Origin: Chloromonas sp. AAM2
Lineage: Eukaryota; Chlorophyta; Chlorophyceae; Chlamydomonadales; Chlamydomonadaceae
Length of the DNA stretch: 17,530 nt
Assembly (NCBI GenBank): GCA_004335635.1
Contig: QAXH01006076.1
Location: 1 to 17,530 of the forward strand
Direction: 5' to 3'
In this document: one piece after another, positions 8,101-16,938 of the stretch
Position numbering within the stretch: the first letter of the stretch is position 1
How the letters are laid out: each line of letters begins with the position of its first letter
Made by a program: the position numbers and the translations under genes
Notes under the pieces: generated by a model
The model's database searches: none
What the model was told of the DNA's origin: nothing
What the model saw: the letters and a program-made list of their open reading frames with translations, nothing else

Positions 8101-10201
8101 GAGTGACAGTTAATAAATTGAGGGTCAGGTGTAAGGCACAGGGTGACTCTGTGCCTTACTCCTTCCTTGTTAACTTTCAACCCTAGTTTAGCCAACCCAA
8201 CCCCTGACCCTGGCCCCCCATCCCCGCTGTGCTGCAGGACCCCTTGAGTGGTGCACACGTCGCGGCTGAGATCCGGCGGCGCTTTGACAAGTACAGCGTG
8301 CGCATCACGGAACGCTCGGACCTGGGCCACTGGCCGCACATAGAAGATCCACAGGTGGGGCAGTGGATTTGTTGCGGGTTTCTGGCCAGTTTCCGCACGT
8401 TTCCTGTAGAAGGGTCCGCCACAGTGGGTGGGCACATTCACTGTCTTGCAGCGAACCAACTGTATGAGTGTGTCTTGCCAGTTTCCACTTGCGTTGTCAA
8501 CAGCCATGTCAACGGATGCGTTTATCATATTTTTTACACGTAAATTTATATAAATATATGTTTACATTCATTTTACATATCTTACATACCGTACTGCTCC
8601 AGACTAGTTTGCGTGCGTAACTAGTTTGCGTCCCGAAAGTGGGCCCGAATTTACTTTTGCGTTTTTTATTCTTGCGCCTTGAGCGCCAAAGCTGGCTTGT
8701 TTTGCGTTCTTTATTTTGCGTCTAATATTTGGCCTTCTTATTTTGCGTAGGCCATCAACCTGTCACACCACACATCACAGCTTCCAAGCTCGAGCACACT
8801 GCATCTGACACCTATCATTGAGGTATCAAACGACTCCTACACACTGTCACTGATATACCAAAGTATCAATACCGAATATGAGACTCTTGCAGCCCAGTTG
8901 GCTCTGCCTCTTAGCAGCAGTGGCCACTGGCGGCTTAGGAACATTCCCTGTTTGCGTGCTTGACTAGTTTGCGTCCCAGGTGGCCAAATAGCAAAATAAA
9001 GCAAAGAGTTTTTGCGTGACGGTTTCTGCTCCAAACTAGTTTCTGCTCCAAACTAGTTTGCGAATGCTCAAACCCCCCACGCAAACTAGTTTGGTGCAGT
9101 ACGGTATCTTATGCATATAAATTTACTTATTTATATTTACAACGGTTTCTCACCGCAGGCCGTTGCAGAGGCTTTGGAGTCGTTTCTATCCCGGCCCTGG
9201 GAGCCCGTCACCCTGTGGCTGCCCCCAGGTGGCCAGTCTGATAGGAGCGAGGCGGCCGGGTCCATGTACCAGGTGTCGGTCAGGAATGGAATCGTGTCGA
9301 CGCATGGTGAGCAAGCATTTGCAATGCCACGTGATGGTGATAGTGATGGTGAGCTAACGATGCTTCGAGAAAGTTTGCGAATGCCATTAATACCAACAAT
9401 GTCAGCGCCTAACCCGCGCATGGAAAAGCGCTTCCAATGTATAACGCCACATGCTCGTGTTTGCTATGTCGCTGCATTGTGCAGGCTACCAGCCGTCCTT
9501 CCGTCGGCGCAGTCAGTCCATAGACCGGGGCGCGGGGATGGGGGTGGGGACGGGCGGGGCGCAGGCGTCTGACGACGGGGAACGGCCTGTGCACAGGTGC
9601 GAGCCGGTTCGAGCTGCCTGTGTTTTCTCTTCGCAATTGCTTGCTTCACAAAACAGCCTATTACCGTGCTGCTCCAAAGTAGTTTGCGTTTTGGTTGCCC
9701 AACACGGGCGTTGACCAGGCCGTTGACTTTTCAACCGCTGAACCAGAATGGATCGTGCGTTGGAAAGCTCTCAAACGCCTCCACCCCATCACACCACGCC
9801 ATGACTACGATGGTTTGACATGTATGTGTGGATGTGGTCAAACTTACAGTCAAAGCCACACAAACTAGTCAGGCACGCCAACTAGTTTGCAACAGTTTGG
9901 TAGTTTCCTTTGAAGTCTTGAAAGCCTCACTTCATCGGCATCATGTTCACGATGGAAAACCATGAGTAGTAAGAATATGTAGTAATCAGTATACAAGATT
10001 GAGTGACACGTATAGCTTCTGACACTCCCGTTATTGCGCAGGTCCGTCCCCGACCTGGCTTCCATACACGAACTGCCTGCCAGCACCCCTTCCGAACCCA
10101 TGCTAGGACAGGGGCTGGGAGGCCAGAGGTCAACGGCACAGGGGGCAGAGGACGGGCAGGCTCCTCACTTGCATCGTCCAGTGTCAGCACCAGTGCCATG
10201 A
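5141..10201 (+). CDS. MEST-like alpha/beta-hydrolase with extended C-terminal tail
   Basis: Exons: 5141-5418, 5763-5927, 6332-6456, 6772-6887, 7207-7307, 7667-7769, 8238-8354, 9159-9306, 9485-9596, 10042-10201 (TGA 10199-10201). All junctions are GT-AG and phases agree, giving 474 residues. Seen: oxyanion/HG motif FLHGYPTCSYDY (H87-G88), LIDLPGYGDSDKG (116-127), nucleophile elbow VVHDFSVSVAQELL with Asp160, LYRPPLLQKL, acid YWGMQDP (Asp297), and GHWPHIEDP with His327. The order and wording match animal MEST/PEG1, an alpha/beta-hydrolase of uncertain substrate. An Asp-Asp-His triad is typical of epoxide hydrolases and haloalkane dehalogenases rather than Ser esterases. Residues 346-474 form a Ser/Pro/Gly-rich tail absent from the about 335-residue animal protein. 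The start is uncertain: ATG 5141 is the only in-frame ATG after a TAG at 5135, but an acceptor at 5181-5182 could instead join an upstream exon. The MEST-type N-terminal membrane segment is not seen. Confidence 0.87.
7157..7204. repeat. CACT/CACC tetranucleotide tract serving as polypyrimidine tract
   Basis: A run of CACT, then CACC, then CACT units leads straight into the acceptor AG at 7205-7206 of exon 7207-7307 in the MEST-like gene. The microsatellite therefore occupies the place of the pyrimidine tract. Confidence 0.85.
8086..8159. other. two adjacent perfect stem-loops in an intron
   Basis: Stem 1: ACTGTCACTC (8086-8095), loop ATCAC, GAGTGACAGT (8101-8110). Stem 2: GTAAGGCACAG (8131-8141), 7-base loop, CTGTGCCTTAC (8149-8159). 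Both are perfect. They sit about 80-150 bp before the acceptor at 8236-8237 of the MEST-like gene. No tRNA or known snoRNA boxes were seen. Confidence 0.7.
8589..9104. mobile_element. MITE-like non-autonomous DNA transposon, copy 1 (516 bp)
   Basis: Terminal inverted repeats: 8589-8613 (CCGTACTGCTCCAGACTAGT, then TTGCG) and the reverse complement of 9080-9104, 23 of 25 identical. A TA dinucleotide flanks both ends (8587-8588, 9105-9106). A direct repeat TATCTTA at 8578-8584 and 9105-9111 is an alternative target duplication. The motif CTAGTTTGCG recurs inside near both ends (8620s, 8960s, 9050s), as in subterminal transposase-binding repeats. No transposase ORF is visible. It sits inside the 804-bp intron 8355-9158 of the MEST-like gene, in an AT-rich stretch. 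Confidence 0.8.
9662..9902. mobile_element. MITE-like element, copy 2, diverged (241 bp)
   Basis: The left end at 9662-9688 (TACCGTGCTGCTCCAAAGTA, then GTTTGCG) closely matches the left end of the element at 8589. The right end at 9876-9902, reverse-complemented, reads TACCAAACTGTTGCAAACTA and matches the same terminus at about 21 of 27 positions. It is shorter and more diverged than copy 1, carries no ORF, and lies in intron 9597-10041 of the same gene. No clear target duplication is seen. Confidence 0.55.
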
Positions 10202-10957
10202 TCCTGTACCGCCCAATAGGCGCACTAGTTGGCCTATCCGATCTGCCCCAGCAGGTGGTCAGGCACGCCAGCAACCAGGCAATGAAATTCTGGATTGTCC
10301 CCTGCCTGCCCGGTGCCCTGCCTATCATTACTGCAGACGGTGTCAGCGTGTGGTTCACAAGCACTCGTTGCGAATCATGGCACTTGGGCGACAGTGAAAG
10401 GTGGTTCTGTGCGTTGCTGACGAAGCCCTGGTGGACCGCTTTCACAAGGCTGACAACAGGCTGGACTGCGCAATGCTGGCTTGCCCACTTTTGCACCTGT
10501 CCTGTGCCGGTGGTCGTGTGTCGGTGGGACGATTCAAGGACTTTGGGCTGACTTGCACTCACCCATGTGCACTCGCTCATCCTTGGGCGGTTGCACTCAT
10601 CGTATAGCGTAAGAGAGCGTTGTGGAACAACCTACACATGCACATGCTCGTACAGCGTCCAGTGGCACAGGTGGCGATCAGGAGTGGTGCATATGTGAAC
10701 ATCGGGGCCCATGATCAAGGCGTTGGAAGGCGGGGACCCAAACGCGCTAACGTTTGCTATGTCCCTTGCTCATGCGTCGACCTAGGTTGTGTTTGTCACA
10801 CTGTCCGTTGTCATCATCATTACACGGGTTTTCTTACTGCAGTTTAACAGCTTGCCGAACTGTCCCACGACTGTGACACGATATCTCGCATGCTGGTTAT
10901 CTAAAGTCGTGATTTGCGGCCTCAGACAGGCCTTGGACGTGGTGCGGGTTTGGGTGG

Positions 10958-11169
10958 CACAGGTCCTAAGGCGGGCTCACACAGTATATACCAATGAAGT
11001 GCCCATTACACCCACAAGAACACATCAGCGCGTCCTACCTACATATACAAGAGCGGACAAGAGCACGACTCCAGACAAACCGAGGTGTCGACACTCGCAC
11101 ACAAAGGTCTCTTGTGGCGGGCAGGCACGCGCAGAACAATCTCAGGGTTAGCGTCACAGGTCCTAAGGC
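10958..11169. repeat. 15-bp direct repeat about 197 bp apart
   Basis: CACAGGTCCTAAGGC occurs at 10958-10972 and 11155-11169, each followed about 15-20 bp later by ATACCAAT. This suggests an old tandem duplication of about 197 bp, or two ends of a small element. No gene is recognised here. Confidence 0.6.
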
Positions 11170-12002
11170 CAGGGCAAACAGAGAATACCAATCAGGCGCC
11201 ACCAATGTGCTTGACAAGACGTATCATGTGCTAAAGTTTGGTGTTGGTGTTGCCGACCTGCTGCACCTTGCTCCAGGCTGGCCTGTCCTGCTTACTAACT
11301 GCAGAGAAGGCTCGAGTCGCATTGCCGCCAGTGTTGTTGGCAGCCGTGTCAGGCTTGACTCAACCACTATATCTGGAGCCTGTTAGAAAGGCGTGGTATC
11401 AGCTTTAGGCGCAGCAGTAGCTTCTGAACACTGCAGGCGGATGGAACTGCACTGGCACTGTTCTGTGCAGCCTGCACAGAGCGTGCACTTGTGTGTGCCA
11501 CGTCATGCTTGAGTGCCACTGTCAATCGAACTTTCAACCGCAGGAGTCAGTGCATATTATTTGCCACTGTCTAGCCAGTGCAAGCACCAGCAGTGGCAAT
11601 GGCCGGGACTGCGAATGTCTTTCTACTGTCTTGTTGTTGCTGTTGTTGTCTTTCAGCATCCGAGTCGATGCGGACAATGCATCTGTACTGGGTTTTGAGC
11701 GTTGCATCATGTCCGGTCACGGACTTGCTGAGCAAAGGGGAAATCCACCGTGCTAAATGCAAAGAAGCTCTAGAAGCTCCAAGCGTTATCTGACGACATC
11801 GCACGCGTTGCGATGTTGGGGTTGATGATTAAACTTTAATCATTGAAGGTTGATTGATGATGACAGAGCTAAAACGGACTTGCTTACCAAGCAGCAGCAG
11901 GGAGTGAATCAATGCAGGAGAGGCCAAGATGTGGTATCTATGGTTCATGGCATTATGCACGTACAGCAAGAAGAGCGTTTGAGAGCAGGGATGAGCATGT
12001 AG

Positions 12003-12470
12003 TACCGTAGAGTTCGTAGGTATTTGGTGGCCATTGAACGGCAATTTGTTTTTCGGGGTTTTGAGAATACCATTGGTCCTCAATACGCGGGCGCGGTGTT
12101 CTTAGATGTGCACAACATGCACAATTAGTCTTGTTCTTAGACTTGCATCAGTCTTTGACCTACAACTAGTTTGAGTTTTGATCCTGGTACCTGGCATCTT
12201 AACTACACACCTGATACTCAGTTACAGCCTTCTGTGGAGCCATGTGCAAGGCCATCCATGCAGCCGAGCAGTACTTGTGCTCATTATTAGTGCAGCGTCA
12301 GGGGTACTGTGCTCATTATCACGGCCAGAGAGATGTATATAACCAGTTAAGGCTAGAAGGGTAAACCTCCGCAGACCTTCCCCACACTGGTTCGATGTGT
12401 ACAAGATCTTGTACTTGGCGAAAGCTGCAAACACTCCCAAGCGAATGGAATCACCACACGCAACACCACT
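12003..12470 (+). repeat. dispersed repeat, copy B (longer)
   Basis: Begins taccgtagagttcgtaggta (12003), matching the start of the copy at 4840, and ends with the 29-bp block at 12408-12436 plus acacgcaacaccact at 12456. The two conserved blocks are about 380 bp apart here but only about 60 bp apart at 4840, so copy A looks internally deleted or copy B holds an insertion. The 3' part carries three ACACGCAA-type short repeats. No transposase ORF. Confidence 0.5.
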
Positions 12471-12676
12471 GCACGCAATTCGACTACACGCAAAACCACA
12501 CCGCACATCAAACCAGTGTTCAGGCTGCCATCCACAGCCATTCAAGCTGCTGTTCACAGCCATTCAGTCTCCATGATTTCTTCATGACTGTCAGCTGGCA
12601 AATTTTGAAAATGTCGTTGAAAGTCGACCGTTTTCCCTCGATTTGGTGGGCCCCCAAGCGAAAAACGTGGTAGGGG

Positions 12677-12706
12677 CCAACTTGGCGGGCCCATTCGCCA
12701 AGTTGG
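12677..12706. other. perfect 11-bp inverted repeat with 8-base loop
   Basis: CCAACTTGGCG, loop GGCCCATT, CGCCAAGTTGG. The surrounding 12630-12740 is unusually rich in GGGCCC-type runs and may be a fragment of a repeat. It is not next to any recognised gene end. Confidence 0.75.
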
Positions 12707-13580
12707 AATCCCAAATGCTGTGGACCCCCGCGGCACATGACCGTCGCTTAGCTGCCACTGCCATTGCATTCAGCATCAGGGACTGACAGTCCAAGCGTAA
12801 GCCAGTCCACGCGTAAGCACTTGGTGCGACGGCGTCCCTGCTGCCGTCCTGTGGGTGGCTCAACGTCACATACATGGTGGCCTGGTTGCCAAAGAATTTA
12901 CAAGGTACATGTACATGATACCAGGGACTATAGATGACAAGTGGCGATGAGGGTGAGTCATTGTGCATGGACACAAGGGCATCGAAGCCTATTCCGCAAA
13001 CTGGGTTCAATGCAACAAGCTAAGCTAAACAAGCTCGACAAGCTAAGGCACTTTGTCAGCAGTCGTCTCTGAAGTTCAGTCCGCGCGCATGACACACTCA
13101 CCACTTGGTTGAGAAGCACTGACAAAGAAAATTGCATCAGGCAGCGAGAACGCAAGGAAGCCAAACCGAAAAGGGGTGTTGACACGCCGCAAATCTGGTC
13201 CAAAATCATCTGCCTGTGCTCAAATGTGGTGCTTGGCACCCCATTTCCGTCAATTGTTACCCGTACCATTGAGCTGACTAGCAGAGTCGGCGTTGATGGT
13301 TGCAAATGATATAGGACAGGTAGTGCTGATGTTGTGTGATACTGATACGAGTGCTGGCAGAAAAACCGCGTATCTGCTAGCCAGATGTAATCTGCGGCAT
13401 GTCAGCTTGAGCCTCACGTGTCCGTGTCCTGTCCCTTGACCAGTGTGTATGATGTGTTGTCATGTGCCCTGTGGGCTGGTCATGCGTCCTACACTAGCTA
13501 CCAACGTAAAAATTGCAGTAAGCGGTGTTACAGCACACCGCGTTGAGAACCACCGCACTGACCTATGCTTGACCCTTTTC

Positions 13581-13635
13581 ATCAGCTTGGCGGTTGTGTG
13601 GGACAGTGTTTTGATCAGCTTGGTGGTTGTGTGGG
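13581..13635. repeat. 33-bp period direct repeat, two copies
   Basis: ATCAGCTTGGCGGTTGTGTG at 13581 recurs as ATCAGCTTGGTGGTTGTGTG at 13614 (with two further shared bases each). It lies just downstream of the last recognised exon of the Ser/Pro-rich gene (minus strand), so in its intron or 3' region. Confidence 0.8.
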
Positions 13636-13696
13636 CTGTGAGGGCCATCTGAACAACATACCTCTGCAGCATATAACAGATTGGGTTTGGGCTGAC

Positions 13697-15016
13697 CTGC
13701 CCTAAGTACTCTTCTTCGTCTGAGGCATCGTAAAGTAGCAGCCGTTCCAGAGTGGCCCGGACTGGGCCCCCAGCCGCAGCATGCCGCAGGAAGGTAGTAC
13801 AAGAGATTTGAAGCGCATTCATTAGCGGAAACTGAGCCCCCTCTTGGCCGTGGGTGGGCTGCGCATGCTAGCCTGTGCCTGTAGCCCTTGAGCCTGCTGC
13901 AGCACTGACGCCAGGGTTGCACCAGGGGACTGCTGCGGGGTGTGCACACGCGTGGGCGAACCATCCGCCAACGGATTGGCGGCTGTGGAGAGGTAGGGCG
14001 AAGAGGGTCGCATGGGGGCCACCGGGGAGACTTTTACGGGCTCTTGCTGCTTGGAAGGGAACAGAGGGGCGGATGCAAAACCGGTCAAGCCATGCATGGA
14101 AAGGGTCCGGCTTGATGGGCTGATTGGGGGCAGGCCCATGGGCTTGGAGCATGCTGCCTGCCAGCCGCCCTGTAGACTGTTTTTACGGCTCATGGGCGAG
14201 GCTGCTGTCTTCAGGGGCGAGGCAGGTACCTTGAGGCCCTGCATGGCAAGTTAACAGCGCATTAGGGCCCCCATGCATCATGCATCACGGGTGAATACTA
14301 CTGTGTGCCGAACATCCTGTAGCACCAATGCTAAAAGCAGAACGTGCTGAGCAGGTGAGTGAGCTACAAGTCACATGGCGCAACGGGCTGTGAGTGGACA
14401 GGTGACGCATGTGAACACCACACAGTCCTGATAGTGGCGTAATGCATGGTGGGGTTCAAGAATGGTCATAGTTGCCATGGTGAGGTTAAGCCTGTTTTTG
14501 GTACGCGCCTGGTTGCAAAGCTCTACCTGTAAATTGGCGTAGTACTCGAGAAAATCGCACGTTCTATCCGCGAGCGGTTGTCGCTGCTCCTCGGCAGGGG
14601 CGCTTGTGCCCGGACCGGTGGCCCCAGTTGGCTGAGTTGAGTTCGCCAGGAAGGCTTCTGAGACTGCGTCGCCGTCGGACCAAACGAACGCTCCAGGGCC
14701 GTCGGTATCCACATCCATGTCCATACTTGGGGAGAACGCGCCTGGTGTGTGCAAGGTTGCAGTTACGGTCACTTGTGGTTGCTCAAAGCGAGTGGGCTGT
14801 TGACCGCGCAGCACAGCACACTGAAGTCAAGTCGTGTTCCATAAGCGTTGTTGTTCCTCAACGTCCGTTCAAAAGTTCGCATCTGGAAGTTGGGAGTTGG
14901 CGTGATGGAGTATGCTCCACGTGGCCACTCTGTTGGGCTGCAGTGGTATCAGACCCCTGTGCGTACTTTTCTGAGATCAGAACACTTGCCTGCGTTTGTG
15001 GTGCCCCTACATCCAT
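13697..15016 (-). CDS. unrecognised Ser/Pro-rich protein with clustered S/T-P sites; apparent frame break
   Basis: No family recognised. Best-supported exons (minus): 14820-14527, ending YYANLQ at donor GTAGAG, joined in phase 0 to 14238-13822 after the acceptor ccatgcag. A likely first exon begins at ATG 15016 in a gccATGG Kozak context; a possible donor at 14920-14919 gives phase 0, but that donor is weak. The 14238-13822 exon encodes 138 residues and holds nine S/T-P dipeptides, including SPLK and SPTR, which fit the CDK consensus S/T-P-x-K/R, and then hits TAA at 13824-13822. A different frame (13831-13697) continues with protein-like sequence (LMNALQISCTTFLRH, ATLERLLLYDASDEEEYLGQ) up to a good donor, cag|GTCAGC. 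So either there is a further short intron, a one-base indel in the TTT run near 13830, or the gene truly ends at 13822. A CDK-regulated nuclear protein is possible but unproven. Confidence 0.5.
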
Positions 15017-15276
15017 GGCAGCCACCAGGCACCACCGTGGTCAGTTGTAAAGGCAATTGTACATCAGGGAAGCCGTCACATGACACGGGTCGGGATGTGC
15101 ACCGCCCTGAACTACCCTGAGAAAGAAGTTCAAAGTTCGCGTAGGGCTGCTGGTACTAAGCCCGGAACCTCGCCGTCACCTGAGTTGGTCAGTTTGACCA
15201 TTAGTAGTTTGACTACGTGCTTCCAGGTGTGCACTCCCTCCTTTTAGCAGTCACAAGAAGAAGACATTAGTAGCAA

Positions 15277-15617
15277 TTACAAGTGCCTCTGCATGGACAT
15301 GAGTGCAGCTGCCATGTACTCTTGGTCTGCAGCAATGGCTTCCCATTTGCTGGCTTTCCAGTCCAGCTGGCTTTCCAGTCACGACACTTAACCAAATCGT
15401 AACCAAAACTTACCCTATCCTGACTCACTGGTGCAGTAGAGTGCCTTACATGTCGGTCACATGGTATCCAATAGTGTTTGGAAGTTGACTCAACAAATCG
15501 CTTGGCTCGACTACCGTCACCTCGTTCATGACCGAACAAATCCCCGGCAAGAGGTGGTGAGATCACTGGACGAGGTGGTGAGATGATTTGGAAGTGACTG
15601 GAACGCTCGCGCAAGAC
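15277..15617 (-). CDS. probable C-terminal exons of an unrecognised gene, 5' partial
   Basis: The better part is the last exon, 15366-15277: acceptor gccag at 15368-15367, then 29 residues ending WEAIAADQEYMAAALMSMQ and a TAA at 15279-15277. The helical Ala/Met/Gln composition looks coding. A candidate preceding exon, 15617-15450 (56 codons, phase 0 at both ends), reads FVESTSKHYWIPCDRH into donor GTAAGG; its acceptor lacks a pyrimidine tract, so it is doubtful. An alternative donor, GTAAGT, lies just downstream but would leave an intron of only about 47 bp. Upstream exons were not found between 15618 and 16307. The stop lies about 260 bp upstream of the ATG of the next minus-strand gene, so the two would be tandem. 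No family recognised. Confidence 0.3.
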
Positions 15618-16307
15618 CTGTCATTTTCCTTCGCTGATTCTTCCTCTTTACTGACCAATCACTTTGTCACTGCATGCACCGGTGGATGTGTAGGACAGGT
15701 GGGCTCTCTGAAGTCCCTTTACACAGTGCTATGCGGTACGGGCTAGACTGATATAAAGGCAGTGTAAGGACTGATGTGGTATGCGCTGGAACTACGGCAT
15801 AGGCAAGAAGCCTACGCAAGAAGTTCAAGGCCAAACGCCTCATGCTGAACCTGACACAAACACAAGTTAGACCATGTCTGGACGCATACTGGCAAGCCTG
15901 ATATTCAGCACAGGCCCAAGCACAGAACCCTTGGTAGTGCTTGGGCTCGAACCGGCAGATTGCTTCTCCGTCCGACCTCAAGGCTCAACCTACAGACCCT
16001 AAAGCGCTCAACCCCCGTGAACTCAACCCTCGTTCAGTTGGATCAACGACAAATCTGAGTCCGCTTACCAACATGCTTACCAATCCGCTTACCAACCCCA
16101 ACTCCTCAACCTAAGTCTGTCCAGTGAACGATGCCCTGTTGAGAGACTGGCTTGCTGCCTCACTACAACCATGGCTTTATCGCAACGCCAGCCTATGGTG
16201 CGCCCTGATGAAAGGCACCGCTCGACCGCCCAGCATTCAGCTTGGACATGTCAGCTCAACGCGTCAGCCCGTGTCAGGCTTGTGTGCAGTGGTCAGACGT
16301 GTCCTAG
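15618..16307. other. stretch with no supported gene
   Basis: Lies between the stop of the gene at 16308 and the candidate exon at 15617 (both minus). It should hold that gene's 3' UTR and perhaps missing upstream exons. Seen: a degenerate CGCTTACCAA repeat at 16060-16100 and a plus-strand ORF at 16124-16324 that begins with GTG, not ATG (NDALLRDWLAASLQPWLY), left unassigned. Confidence 0.35.
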
Positions 16308-16938
16308 TCAGCACTCCGTCTTGAATAGGTTTAACGCCTGGTGTATTTCTTCATGCCGGCCAGCATCCTCATCCAGTGCCTGCACGAAAGACAGCAGCAC
16401 CAGCAATAATTATTTACGTGCATTACACGGCTAATAATAACAACCTCATCTCTCTTTCCAATCAAATGATCACACTTTCAGGCCCAGGGCCTGTTATTGC
16501 AGTTGAGCTACGTCCACTGTACTTGGATAGATACAAGGTCAGCATGAGAGTTACACACCACGCCTGTTGCAGTCATGCAGGGGCAGCAAATGCACGCAAA
16601 AAAACAATGCTTGGATCTGCCAATGATGATGATGATGATGTGAAATCAGCATTGTTGAGCCTTTCTCCAAGCATGTTCCCGCATGGCTTTCTCCATCTGC
16701 CATCATCCAGGTCATGGTTTACACCGCCTACAACATAAACAAGGAACGCTAGAACCTGGGCTCCTTTTCCTTTACTTAGCAGTTGGGTGATGTCCCCTCA
16801 GCATGACAACCGTCATGCAGTGTGACCATGGAGGAAGATCACATCCCCCAAGTAACTCACCCTGACCAACAGTCTGCACAGCCATGCGTTCACATCCGGC
16901 CTCCTGCCCTTCATCTGGACGGTGCCATCCAAGCCCAC
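16308..16938 (-). CDS. last two exons of an unrecognised gene, 5' partial
   Basis: Exon 16938-16861 follows acceptor tgcggtgcag and reads VGLDGTVQMKGRRPDVNAWL, continuing to LLVR before a strong donor, GTGAGT. It joins in phase 0 to exon 16379-16308 after acceptor tttcgtgcag, which reads ALDEDAGRHEEIHQALNLF and ends KTEC with TGA at 16310-16308. The 481-bp intron between them contains a GAT/ATC repeat. Together they give 49 C-terminal residues of a charged, mostly helical protein. I do not recognise the family. The 5' part must lie beyond the right edge or in 16939-17530; a plausible-looking stretch near 17050-17110 (minus) ends in a phase that does not fit. Two good splice sites and phase agreement are the main support. 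Confidence 0.45.
16621..16641. repeat. (GAT)n microsatellite
   Basis: Five to six ATG/GAT units in the intron between exons 16938-16861 and 16379-16308 of the minus-strand gene. Confidence 0.85.

Larger units (their letters stand above)
10202..13696. other. long stretch without a defensible gene
   Basis: Downstream of the hydrolase stop and downstream of the minus-strand Ser/Pro-rich gene, so both 3' UTRs lie here. ORFs of 60-217 codons exist on both strands, but none joins others through good splice sites. The 139-codon minus ORF at 12591-13010 has no ATG at its start; its internal ATG at about 12879 sits in GCCACCATG. A TGTAA, the usual green-algal poly(A) signal, lies on the minus strand inside a 7-bp hairpin at 13522-13541. 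Repeats are listed separately. Confidence 0.4.

Noticed and set aside
9927..10580. 217-codon minus ORF and overlapping 182-codon plus ORF at 10003-10551
   Set aside because: They overlap the last hydrolase exon, whose phase fits the preceding exon in a third reading; no independent splice or domain support.
10789..11386. Overlapping plus ORFs including a hydrophobic stretch (FLLQFNSLPN, WLSKVVICGL)
   Set aside because: The upstream one begins with GTG, they cross a duplicated 15-bp repeat, and no splice structure could be established.
12591..13010. 139-codon minus ORF
   Set aside because: Starts with a non-ATG codon, runs through an inverted repeat, has no recognised domain and no phase-matched exon partners; kept only as a remark.
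15930..15975. tRNA-like B box GGTTCGAGCCC on the minus strand
   Set aside because: The flanking bases do not form a T stem and no A box or acceptor stem lies at the right distance.
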